In this document: positions 42,089 to 53,007 of the stretch, piece by piece
Layout: each line of letters opens with the position of its first letter
Numbering within the stretch: the first letter of the stretch is position 1
NCBI GenBank assembly: GCA_030704615.1
Contig: CM060731.1
Coordinates: 52,700,001 to 52,764,000 of the forward strand
Origin: Takakia lepidozioides
Taxonomy: Eukaryota > Streptophyta > Takakiopsida > Takakiales > Takakiaceae
Direction: 5' to 3'
Length of the DNA stretch: 64,000 bases
Notes under the pieces: model-generated
What the model saw: the letters and a program-made list of their open reading frames with translations, nothing else
Databases searched by the model: none
What the model was told of the DNA's origin: nothing
Program-made: the position numbers and the translations under genes

Positions 42089-44677
42089 GTGGATTCTGCT
42101 GCAGCCGTCACTCGAGGAGCAGCACGAGTTCCTGAGCCACGAGGTGCAGAGGTGGAGTTGGATCCACAGCGTGGGGAGGCAAGCCGTCAGGCTAGGTTGC
42201 CTCAATCATTCATCTTGGCGGAGCCAGTGTCGACGCCATCCATGGCACCTAGTTCTCGCCCGATGGATATCGAGGCGGATGTTATTGTGCCATTGGGGAG
42301 AGCTACACGTGCAGCTCTGACACCTGCTGCCAAGGCTAGTGCAGCCAATATGTTGTTGGGGGCGGCCACCTCTGTGTGTCAGGCCCCACTGTTCTCGGCA
42401 ACCATGATTGCGACGCCGGGGGTAAGACCAGCTGCAGTGTTCAGACTAGCAGCAATACTCTGCGAGAGTGGGGAGATCACTTCATTTTCTGCGAAAGGTG
42501 TAGTGGCAGAGGGATCCTCGGATTTGAGGGTCAAGACTGCCACGGTTGCGCCATGGCAAGCTGCAGCTGCCAGATTGACGGAACTGCCAGCTAGGCCAGC
42601 CTTTGAGCGCGCCATGGTGACACCTGGAGTTGTCTTGTTAGACAACCAGGATGACATTTTCTTTTTGAGTGGACCGGCAGGCAAGAGGTACCGGCCACTG
42701 CGGGTCTTGTTGGACTCGGGAGCTCAGCCACTGATGTTGGGTAGAGCTGCTATTGCAGGTTTGGGCCTCATGGAGGCGGTTATGGAGCCTTGTCATTTCC
42801 AGACACAAACATCTCTGGGAGGATCAGAGCAGGCTCAGTGCATGACACGGCATGAGTTGGCCATTAGACTACAGCCGGATCATCCTATAGATGGCTCAGT
42901 GATGCGAGCCAAGGCCATTGTGACAGATGCGGTCTCTTACAATGTCCTCGTTGGTGGGGCAGTGTTATATCCCATGGGCTTCACCCTGGATTTTTGGGAG
43001 GAGTCAGCATCCTACAGGCCTGGATGGCAGTCAGGGGATGGTCGTCGTGTACAGCTCTTTGTGACGTTCATTGGGGGTGTTGCTGCTGCCCAACGGGGCA
43101 AGATGCCAACACTAGCAGCCTTCACAGCTGCAGTTAGTTGGCCTAGAGAGTTGCTGGAGGGCAATGCCCATGCAGAGGATGTGCCACCTCCAGCAGAGCA
43201 GGATGACATGCATGGTACGGCGGAGTTGCCTGCCATGGTTGCTCACATTCCATTCTGGGGTACAAGCAAGGATTTGCAGCAGGCTGCTGATAGACGGGTG
43301 TAACAAGCCTGGGTAGAGGCCTTTGTACCGTCAGGAGAGGAGGAAAGTGCGGTGATTGCACCAGGACCACCTCAGTTGTCGCCATTGGACAGCACACCTC
43401 TTGTGTGGCAGTGCCCAGATGAAGGCATATGCCTTCTGGACTTGTTTGGTGGGATCAGCACTGGATTGGCTGCAGTGCTGCAAGCAGGTGTACGAGTTTG
43501 ACGTTACTTGTATGTGAAGAGGGATGAGACTGCACGACGCGTCTCACTGCGCAATGTTGCTCAATTGCTGCAGCAGTACCCTGATTTGTTGCCAGTGTTT
43601 GCAGTTTGTGGATACCAACAAGCATTGCCAGCAGACATCTCTTTGTTGGGAGCGCATGGTTTGGAGCGGGTTGACCCTATTCACTTGGTAGTGGCAGGTT
43701 GGCCCTGCCAAGGGCATTCATCAGCCGGGCATGGCAATGGGTTACACGCCTCAAGGTCACGCCTGTTTTGGGAAATGTTGAGGGTCCTACGCTATTTACA
43801 ACTTCAGCAGACAGACTCTCCAGCATATATCTTGGAGAATGTGCCATTGATGGGTGATTCTCGGGCCAAGGTGATGGCCAGTGTGCATCAAGTGCGGTCT
43901 TGGCTTGGGTTAACAGTGTTGCTGGATGCAGCTGTAGTGGGGTCACGGGCTCATTGCCCACAACTATGGTGGACCAACTTGATGCCACATGCACTGCTCA
44001 AGCGTGCATTTGATGGGGTGCAGCGGCCACCACACCTGACGGTGGATAGCATTTTGGACATAGGGAGACAGTCTCAGCGTGTGAGACACGATGACCGATC
44101 ACCTTTGGTAGTGGTCAATAAGGTGGGTAACCCACGAGCCGCATTGCCTATACTACTCAGCTTTCCAGGATCTCATGCTTTCCAGGATGGTGGACCTGGC
44201 CTCTTGTGGGATAGCCAGTTGCAGCAATTAGTGGAGCCCAATGCTGACGAGCGCGAGCGGACGATGGGTTTTACCACTGGTACCACGGCAATGCCATCTC
44301 TTTCTGAGGCATCACGTCGTCAGGTGTTGGGGTAAGCAATGGATCTCAATTGCTTGACCTGGATTATCAGCTTGGCTATGGCTGAGCAACGCAGAGTACG
44401 GAGTACACTTCCCTTGATGGTCTCCCTGCCTACCGAGACGGTACAGGCAGCGAGTGGGGGCGAATAGGTGAGGACCACGAGGTATAGGCCACATCCATGG
44501 CACACGTGGGAGGTGTTCGAGGTTCAGAAGAAGATGGCAGCCAAGGCGACGGTGATGGATCAGGTTGGGGATTTTTCTCGGGTTGAGGAGGTCCTTAAGA
44601 ATGGGATGATGGGGCAGGATGAGACATTGTCACTGACAGAGCATGTAGTGGTCACTGCTCAAGAGGTTGCAGCATAG
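42089..44677 (+). pseudogene. Protease plus DNMT3-like methyltransferase, copy 2 (stops)
   Basis: The same frame as the copy 1 ORF, broken by TAA at 43,301, TGA at 43,499, TAA at 44,333 and TAG near 44,465. Protease motif VLLDSGAQPLMLG is at about 42,705. Methyltransferase motifs LDLFGGIST, GWPCQGHSS and YILENVP remain, but the AHRPRLWW block is now AHCPQLWW, losing both Arg. The first three stops are single C-to-T changes of CAA, CGA and CAA relative to copy 1. No active enzyme is expected. Confidence 0.9.
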
Positions 44678-44683
44678 CAACCA
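44675..44683 (+). promoter_or_regulatory. UAG CAA CCA context conserved in copy 2
   Basis: TAG at 44,675-44,677 followed by CAACCA, identical to copy 1, with RT in the same frame downstream. Conservation in a decayed copy indicates that the stop is ancestral. Confidence 0.6.
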
Positions 44684-46552
44684 CGGGACGCGTCTTCTAC
44701 CTCTAAGCCTGCTGGACTCAAGGTTGCAGTCACGGAGGACAACTGGGAGCTTGATGTTGGACCCATAGTCACTGGAGGAGAGAGATGACGTATACGGCGG
44801 TTCTTGAGGGCTTACAGGATCTGCTTTGCATTCAGTTTGAAGGACTTGGGAGCACTGAAGGGTCAAGAGATTCGCATTGAATTGGTCACTGACACGCCAA
44901 TCTTTCGGAGACCCTATAGATATAGTGACATGGAGAGGTCCTTGATTCAGATGAGGACTCAGGACCTCTGGGAGGCTGGTTTGGTGGCGCTATCTGGTGG
45001 AGAGTATGCTTAAGCCATAGGATGCCAGCTAAGAAGGATGTTTATGGCAATTGGACGGAGAGATGTATGTGCGGTGATTACCGGCCTGTAAATCGTCAGA
45101 CCAAGTCCGATAGGTATGCCATGCCAACACCAGAGGAGATCTTTGATGCCATTGGGCATGCCAAGGTCTTTAGCACTTTGGATTTACGATCCGGATATCA
45201 CCAGTTGCCGATCAAGGAGGCGGATAAGCAGAAGACGGCATTCTGGGGGATCAATGAGCACGGGAAGGATTGCCTATACCAGTGGCGGTTCTTACCATTT
45301 GGGCTTAAGAACGCTCCTGTAGAGTTTCAGAGAGTCCTGGACAGGATTCTAGCAGGGGTGGAGTTTGCTCGGTGCTACATAGATGACATCATCATCTTTA
45401 GTGCTACGGTGGAGGAGCATGAGAGACACCTTCATGTGGTATTTGAGCGCTTGAGGGCGCACGGATTGAAGTTACATCGGGGGAAGTGCAAGTTTTTCCA
45501 CAACCAGATTGAGTATCTGGGTCACATGATATATCCTGGAGGATTGGGGGTACAGCAGACTAAGGTAGAGGCCATTGCACAGATTCCACGCCCCACGGAT
45601 GTGAGCCGAGTTCGAGCTTTCATGGGGTTGGCAAACTATCATAGACGGTTTGTCAAGGGATTTAGTGCCATTGCAAAGGCTCTAACCAAGCTAACCAAGG
45701 TGGACCAGGAGTGGCAGTAGGAAGATGAGCAAGAACGAGCTTTCCAAGAGCTCAAGGCAAGGTTGACCTCGGCGCCCATCTTGAGACGACCTATCAGGGG
45801 GCGTCTTTTTCAACTGCATACAGATTGGAGCATGCTGGGGCATGGAGCGGTGCTCACACAAGTGGATGATGAGGGAAGAGAGTTCGTAGTGGTTTATGCC
45901 AGTCGCTCGAACAACGCTGCAGAGGCTAAGTATAGCTCAAATGAGGGAGAATGCTTAGCTGCAGTGTGGGCCGTGGCACACTTCAGGTGCTATCCATATG
46001 GCAATCTCTTCACCCTTGTCACGGATCAGCAGCCACTCAAGTGGTTCAAGCTTACGGGGAAGCTTGCACGGTGGGCACTCATACTTCAAGAGTATGACTT
46101 TCAGGTTGTGCATCGACCGGGTTTGGTCAATCGGGATGCGGATGGGTTGAGTCGCAATCCATGCACGAGCCAGCAGGATGACACTGGAGCTTGGTGGCAT
46201 GGTGAGACGGACGAGGAGATGGTGCCCGGATGGCATGCATCTGCATTTCTGTGTATCTTGGCAGCGGAAGGCCAGGTTGGACCTACAACAAGGATGACTG
46301 TAGACCGAGTGTCAGAGGACCCTGAGGCCAGCAATGAGCAAGGATGCGCCAAAGATATACATGAGGATTCAGCTGTGTTGGACTACCTCCGCACTGGAGA
46401 CACGGTAGTCACTGTGACTGCCAAGGAGAGGGATCGGATCCTACAACGAGCCAAGAGGTTCAAGTAGGAGGGGACACACCTGCTCCGAGTGTGGGAAGAT
46501 GGTCGAGTGAGGATTGTGCTCGCACAACAACAACGGCAGGGAAGCTTGCGAT
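44678..46552 (+). pseudogene. Reverse transcriptase and RNase H, copy 2 (stops, truncated)
   Basis: RT at 44,804-45,720 with LRSGYHQLP, FGLKNAPVEFQRV and YIDDIIIFSA. A TAA at 45,011 and TAG at 45,718 interrupt it. RNase H at 45,763-46,467 has FQLHTDWSMLGHGAVL, NEGECLAAVWAVAHF and TDQQPLKWF. The first Asp of RNase H is present (HTDWS). Ends about 28 codons after the stop at 46,467, where foreign sequence begins. Integrase absent. Confidence 0.88.
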
Positions 46553-47540
46553 TGATGAAACGGGACGTTGATGAAAACCTTTTTCACAACCAGTTCCGGG
46601 TAATTATCCTGCAACAGCACCCGAGCCTCATTTGTAGCTATCCTCAGTTCTTTCTTGGTAGGGGAGAAAAATGGGAAGTTCTTCAGATCTGTGATTTGCA
46701 CCGAGTTCGCTCATCCCCCTTGGTGTGGAGCAAAGGGACGCCCCACAGAGCTATATCTTCAGGGATACTCTCATCTTGCTCTTCAACTACAGTCTCCTTG
46801 GAAACCTCTGTCTCGGTAGAGACCGCCTCTGTCGTCTCAGTCTCAGTGGGCACAACTTCTTTGGTTTCTGTCTCTGGTGTCACGACATATACATCGGCCT
46901 CGGGAGCAGGAGTTACTGCATCCACCACTGGAGTAGGCTCCGCAACTGCAGGAGTCTCAGCCACGGCTCCAGGTGCTGCAGCAGGAACTGCTTCAAGTTC
47001 AAAAGCAAGAGCTGCAGGCTCTGTTAGAGCAGCATCAGCACTGTCAGCAACTTCACCTGATGGCTTTCTCCATCGCAAAATATTGTGAGGAAGCTCCTTC
47101 CAAATTCGACGTCTCATGTCCTCCAAGCAGGCCAGATTCCTGTAACAACTGCCGCCCAACCTTGCTTCTCTTCTTTTCTCCTTGAGGAAAATTTACATAA
47201 CATTGTGTGAGTAGAGGCCATTGCTGCGTGTAGCTTTCCTTCTGGTGGATTCCTGCAGCAGGATATGGTATCCCCGTGTACACAAGAAAACACTCTCTGG
47301 CAAGGAATCTGCTCCCTCCGTGGTCGATATCACAATGTCAAGTAGCTGTCACTAGCGCCGCTCCGCACATGGCATCCACAGCCACCATTATATACCTCTC
47401 GTCTCGACCACCACCCCCAGCTGCAAACTACCGCACGAACTCGTTAGCTTTGATTGCGGCCTCTATCTTCTCCTTGAACTCCTGGAGAGATGCTTCTCTG
47501 CCTGCAAACAAGTAGTTCCCCTACCACCCAACTCCAACAC
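46553..47540 (-). pseudogene. Patellin-like (SEC14/CRAL-TRIO) fragments
   Basis: Patellins are plant SEC14-GOLD lipid-binding proteins of membrane trafficking. The minus strand has an acidic, Pro/Ala/Thr-rich region with IALWGVPLLHTKGDERT (46,700-46,780), then after a deletion a CRAL-TRIO block ITDLKNFPFF...KKELRIATNEA, VLLQDNYPELVVKKVFINVP (46,555-46,701). The sequence stops at INVP, where patellins continue WWYL, exactly at the retroelement edge. A helical piece LQEFKEKIEAAIKANEF near 47,470 may be upstream patellin sequence or another captured gene. Lack of introns and the internal jump suggest a retrocopy like that at 6.7-8.8 kb. Confidence 0.65.
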
Positions 47541-47854
47541 ACGGTCAAAGCAACAATCGCAACCTTGGACCACCGAACGAGGCCCTGTCCGTCGAGCTCC
47601 GGTATAACACGAGATGCCAAGCTTGTGGAGCCGACATGAATACCAGATTCTACGACAACCCTCTAGTGGACAGTGGATGCAAAACCCATAATAGGAAAAA
47701 GAAACCAACAGCCTATTCTTCCTTACATTTGCGCATCATCCTGCTGCTCCACCAGCCTTGTCACAAACATAATCTACAAACCACCATAATTTTCTTCTCT
47801 CAAAACAAAAAACCACAAGCGCTAAAACTAAACTCATCTCTGGCACACACAGAT
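47541..47854. other. Region between patellin fragments and LTR-like repeat
   Basis: No definite gene. The minus strand is partly open (VIPELDGQGLVRWSKVAIVA) and might be a further captured piece. Confidence 0.3.
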
Positions 47855-48030
47855 GCAAGCTGATCTCTCTCAAGTGATTGAAGACTAGAATCATACTGTT
47901 GACACAAGAACATGAAATACAACACCATCACTCGTTAAACTAAGAGTCGAGCCAGGGGCACCCCAAGCTATGGGGACTCCACCCCACAACATCCTATTCT
48001 CCCTTCATAAGCACACTCAGATTCTAAGCA
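47855..48030 (-). repeat. LTR-like repeat, left half of a copy split by the MULE
   Basis: Shares the GTCGAGCCAGGGGCACCCCA block and neighbouring sequence with 8,840-9,010. Ends at GATTCTAAGCA, the MULE target duplication. Continues at 59,487. Confidence 0.8.
48020..48030. repeat. MULE target-site duplication, left
   Basis: GATTCTAAGCA, repeated exactly at 59,487-59,497. Confidence 0.8.
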
Positions 48031-48641
48031 ACGACGCAATGGCGTGAGCGTTGCGCGTGAGCGTACGCTCACGCAGGAGTGACGTGGCGTGAGCCTGCAC
48101 ACACGCTGACGTGGCGTGAGCGTCATGTCAGCATGCTGATGTGGCGGTAAATGATGACGTGGCACTGTCCGTCATCTGCCACGTCAGCATTTAACATGCA
48201 CCGCCTATAACCAAGGATGGTCCTATGACCGTGGAATTAATGCAGGGAATCTTGCCTAAATAGAATCAAGACGAGCGTTGAGGCCTACAATTGCAGCATC
48301 CAACATTCTGCAATTACAAATGCTTGTTTCACTTTTACAATTACGAGGACGAAAAAATATCCTCAGAAAGTGTGCGCCATATAGGCTGCCACGGGAAGAC
48401 CTTCCTCCCTCCTCAAATAACAATGAGAGTTAGGATCATCTTCAAAAGATGATTGTAGTGCATAGCGACAGCAAGACATGTAGACTTCGAATGGTGCAAT
48501 GACAAATGTGCACTACCTAAAAGTTGTCACTCAGAGCTCACTCCATATAGTTGGAGGCCATATCATTGCACCGCCGACGAATTGATGTGAATTACACATT
48601 TCAAATCATGGTCGTCCACATACCACATTGCATAGTTGATG
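48031..48641. other. MULE left end, non-coding
   Basis: GC-rich terminal block to about 48,170 (GTGAGCG, GCTCACGC, TGACGTGGCG), then sequence with no gene. Ends at the 3' end of the transposase gene. Confidence 0.6.
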
Positions 48642-51600
48642 CTACCCATGTGTTGTATCCTGCTGCAATAGAGTATCGACCTCGTTGAAACTCATAGTGG
48701 CCTGGTGAATGAAGTTGTCACGTTTGGGATCGCAAACCATCCTCTTCAAAAATATGAAATACAAATGTTTGCAGGGTATGAATTTACCTCTCTTGCCCAA
48801 ACTGGTTGATAGCATATTCACAAAATCAGGACATGTGCAATTGGGAAAATTGGAAACCGTGATGTCGTAGGTCCTGTCATGAACAGCAGATGTGGAAGTG
48901 ATGATTAAGAATACCCGACCATATCCTGGATCGGGTACTTCCGTGGTGCTTCCAACACGAGCTTGGAGCATTCTTGCGGACTCCACTTTGCCAAAGTGTT
49001 CAGCGGTTGGAGGGAAACGCCGAACGAGCTTTCCATCTCGTTTGGTTGGCCACAAGTCAGGATTTGCCGGGGGGACCCGGGAGGACGCAGAAGTAGTAGC
49101 ACATGCATGGAGTTGGGGTTGTCTCGCAAGGGAAAAATCTGCCTCCTCCAGCATTTCAATCTCCTGAAAGCTGAGATGTGTTCCCACCTTCACGGGCCAA
49201 ACGGTTGGAGGAGATGGCTCATCACTACGGAAGGACGCACAGTTCCATGCACACATCTGGCACAATCATCTGCGCAGAACCAGAACTTGTGGTTCTTGGC
49301 TTCTGGTTGACCGTATGGACGCATCAAGCCCGTGAAAGTCGGAGCAGGAATTTGGGCACCACCTCTGGATATAGATGAAGTGCACTTCTCAAAATTAGTT
49401 GCCCTGATCGCTGTACATTTCACACGAGACCCTACACTTGTGCGTTCTATGTGCCAAACGTGGTCGGGGCATGCGGACTCAAGCACATCAAGGGGTTGTT
49501 TCTCTCCTGCACCATTTCAGTGGCACTGTTTGATGCTGGAGCTTGCCGTCGTGTTGGAGGTTCCTCCACAATGGAGGTTCCGGACATGGAGCTGTCATGC
49601 AAGGGAACACGAGGCTTCGAGAAGTTATCACGGTCTGCCCTGTGGGAATCTGAATCCGAACCAGGTGGAGTGTTCAATTTCCTCTTACAGGAGCCGAATC
49701 TCTCCTCCCCTTCAAGATGTGGAACTCTAGAAACAAGTGGCGTTCCCTGGGCATACATGCTCACCGCCCATGCTATCTTGATTGGATCCCCAGATCTGTT
49801 TGCAGCACGCAACATCAACTCCCATTTGTCCGGACCCTTGCCACCAACCCCACCTCGTAAGAAATCACGGTATCGGGTTTGTTGTTGCAAGGCACGTATC
49901 AAATCATCTGTTGTTGCCACATACAAATCCCGACCTCGTTTCCCAGACTGCTGCAACCATGCGTTGTGCACAGTTTCTGCCAAATTGCAAGATGACATGT
50001 CCGCCATTTCCTCAATGGACATGTTCTGCAAAGTGCAGAACCACACTTCAAAACAGTGAACAGAAAACAACATAAAGAAAGCGAGGACACAATAAAATGG
50101 AAAGCAAATGTATGAATAAAGCAATAAATATAAGCCTCGTACCAATGGCATGGCTGCTCCCCACTGTCTATACCGAAAGTGCCAAAACGCCAGCCAATCT
50201 TCCAATGCTCTCATACTCTCAAGTGATGCAGCTCCAGAAGAGAACCACCAGGCACGAATTGTCTGGAACAAAGTGTCCGCCTCCTTCATTGTTCTAGCAT
50301 CTTTGTACTCTTTGCACAATTTACGGTGCTGAGTCTGCATCTCTGGTTTGATGTCCGACTTTGTATGTTTTTCCAGAGATTGTGTCCAATGGAATAGACA
50401 TGTACGCTCTCTTCCTGGCATAGGCACTTTTGGGTCGCCCGATCCGAAGACAATACGAACAGCATTGAAATTTGCTTGAGCACTATCCGCCATGAAACCT
50501 GCGAAATTTGGAGATGGCAGCCCATGGCAGCCCATGACACGTATCAGGGAATTCCACATGAGCTTCTGGGATTCCGTATCCTCGGATTGCATGTCACAAA
50601 CTGCAATTGTCATAACTCGTTGGTACACTGGATCGTAGACATGACAAGCCATTGTCGTCCAATCCTTCACTCGTTTCACATGATCAAACATAAGAAAACA
50701 GTTCTGCAAGTCCCCAGTCTTCTGCATCCGCTTCACGAGGCTAACCCCACTGCCCTCCCCAACAGTCGACATTTTGAAAAGAAAAACTTTGATGGCACCT
50801 TGACCTGGGAATACATTGTCCTGGATGTAATCGTACTTGCTCACTCGTTTCAATTCCAAAATGTTGTCTATGTAGCCTCTGATCCCAGAGCCCATTCTCA
50901 ATGCATTGATCTGATGCCGAATGTTAGGTGAACTTAAAGTGGAGAAATGATCCATGACCAGGTCCAATGCTGCACCGTCAAGTTTAGTCCCCACAGAATC
51001 CCCTTCACTCAAAATATGGCTTTCCAAGAAGGACTTGCTTGCGCCAAGAGCAATTGCAGATGTTGTTGCGGATGGGTTTCTCCCGAACTCCTGTTTAATC
51101 AACCTCGATACTGTCTCAACACTCTCCCTGTAATCCCCCTTCGAGACAGGATGGTTATGGAATCCGAAATGCACACAAGCTCTTGTCATTGTTTTCAAAC
51201 GGTGGACAACATAGTACATTCTTGCTCCGCAGAGCGCCAAGCAGGATGGCACAAGTTTGCAGAATTTGCAGACGAAAGTGTTTGCCGGTGGAGGGGCAGT
51301 CCCAGGCTGAAATGGATTTTCCGCCAGACCCTCCCATTCGCTTTGATTATGAACCCCAGACTGAAGAAAGTGTCTGCAATTCAAATTATCACACCTAAGG
51401 TGTCCATTGCAAACTGTCCTCCTGAAAACAAGCTTGTCATCATTCTGAATATTGGATGTTTTTGTTCTGCACCACGGGTGCCCGTCGTGTTTCTTGTCCA
51501 TTCCATGCATCATGATTGTTACACCTCCAACTCGCGGAGGAGGAGGCAGCTCGAATAGGATATCGCCATCAAAAGTCTCCGGCAAGAACTTCACAGGCAC

Positions 51601-52155
51601 CTGCTTCAAAGATTCCCAATCAATTCCCCGCAACTCACTTTTGAATCCAGCCATTCCTCCCATCGCCCGCAATTTTGGAATGACACTACAAATCTCTTCT
51701 TCATCAGCTTCTCCAACCACAGTAGGAAGGACTGGATTTGGAATTTCACTTATGTCATCATCGGACGAATCCGAAAGCTCAACGATTGGAGTGGAGGACG
51801 TCTGTTCTTTTTTCACCACCACCTCCCTCTTGTCTTCAACGACCGAAGCAGCAGTCCCGGGCGTCACATATGACCCAAGGGACTTTCGCCGAGGCTCTCC
51901 AAGTACTCTGTATCGACCAGGACGCACTCTCCACTGGCTGATATGAGCCGTCTCATCACGGTTTTGGAAAGAGTATTTCAACAACTTCCCTTTAAGATCG
52001 TACACCTCTTTCTCCAAAAAGATGGAGCCATTCTGCAGCTGAAAACGGGTAGCCAAGACATGTTCCAGAACAATTGCAAATCCATTGTCAAGGACTTCCT
52101 GGGAGAACGGCACTGGTTTGTCGTCAGAGAAGAACTCCGCTTCAGAGGAAGCCAT
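48642..52155 (-). CDS. MULE transposase with GCM-type and SWIM zinc domains
   Basis: Starts at MASSEAEFFSDD (ATG at 52,155). A GCM/WRKY-like zinc region lies at about residues 225-275 (HPWCRTKTS, CNGHLRCDNLNC), with a further FGFHNHPVSKGD. The MULE DDE-type core follows: FDHVKRVKDWTTMACHVYDP, IAVCDMQSEDTESQKLMWNS, FAGFMADSAQANFNAVRIVF, and a Trp-rich helix with ALEDWLAFWHF. An in-frame 117-bp intron (50,142-50,026; TTG/GTACGA...GCAG/AAC) precedes NMSIEEMADMSSCNLAETVH. The 3' part is in other frames, so one or two more introns or frameshifts lie near 49,450 and 49,210. It ends with a SWIM finger (NCTCPDFVN...PCKHLYFIF). It should cut and join element ends in the nucleus. Confidence 0.82.
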
Positions 52156-53007
52156 CTTCCTTCCTCGCGTACGTTTATACCTTGCTATCGCAGATCTAGT
52201 GTAAATCGGTTTACTGATGTCTCCAGAACACAGTTGAAGAATGAGCAGAGAATATGGCGGAGGAAGCTCAGACAACGACTGTGCATATTATGTTATTCTT
52301 TCCAGATATGCAGCCGTCCATTTTAATTACTTTTCTTGTGGGCCCAGTGGTCAGAGTATCCCTAGGAGCAGTGTCGGCAGCTGTTAAACCGTTAATCAGA
52401 ACCTCATCAATAAACCCAATAACAAAGCCGACTTCCTGGAAGCATGCCACAGGATCTGAGGATGGGATTGCAGATTAAGTAAATGTATCTTTATACTACT
52501 ACCAATGATCATGCGCACCTGGAAAGTTCCAAATGTGAAACGAATGTGGGGTTTGGCTAACAAGGATGACCGTGTATGATATTCCAAAATTTGTCATCAA
52601 ACTCTCGTTCATTTACATTTATTTGTGTAAGACTGTGCGCCAAGATTTCTGGGATTCGCTGTTATTTTAAATATTGAAACCGTTCTAATAAAGAACACGC
52701 CGTTTATTTTGGGCGACACACGTCAGACATCCATAACTGAATACGAACAGCTGTACACCAATTGCTGGCATGTGCACTAATAAGGGAACGACTATGTGTA
52801 ACGGTCACGCGAGAGGGAATCCGATGCTTCTAGAGACAAGCAACAACGCAGGCAATCCCGCAAGAAATCGGGAGTCACTGCGTTTTTCTACTTTTCGCGC
52901 TTAGAGAGAGAGTGGTAGTCAAGCTGGAGAGGGTTCCTTCTACAATACGAAAGAGAAGAAAGTCTCTTTATACTTCCCTTAGAGAGAGACGCAGAGCAAG
53001 AGAGCAA
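52156..53007. promoter_or_regulatory. Bidirectional promoter region of the MULE genes
   Basis: 850 bp between two divergent starts. No ORF of note, AT-rich with a CT/GA-rich block (GAGAGAGAG near 52,901) just before the partner gene. TATA or initiator elements were not assigned. Confidence 0.45.

Larger units (their letters stand above)
33325..46552 (+). mobile_element. Methyltransferase Ty3/gypsy retrotransposon, copy 2 (decayed, interrupted)
   Basis: Same order as copy 1 but in inverse orientation: leader, ORF249, leader, gag, protease, methyltransferase, UAG, RT, RNase H. A 5.86-kb CACTA-like element sits in the leader. The element stops abruptly at about 46,552, just after RNase H, where minus-strand patellin coding sequence begins. 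Integrase and the 3' LTR are missing. There are many stops and indels. Confidence 0.88.

Noticed and set aside
49451-50059. 202-codon plus-strand ORF
   Set aside because: Antisense shadow of the MULE transposase exon.
50947-51558. 203-codon plus-strand ORF opposite the transposase
   Set aside because: Mirrors conserved transposase coding sequence; no family features.
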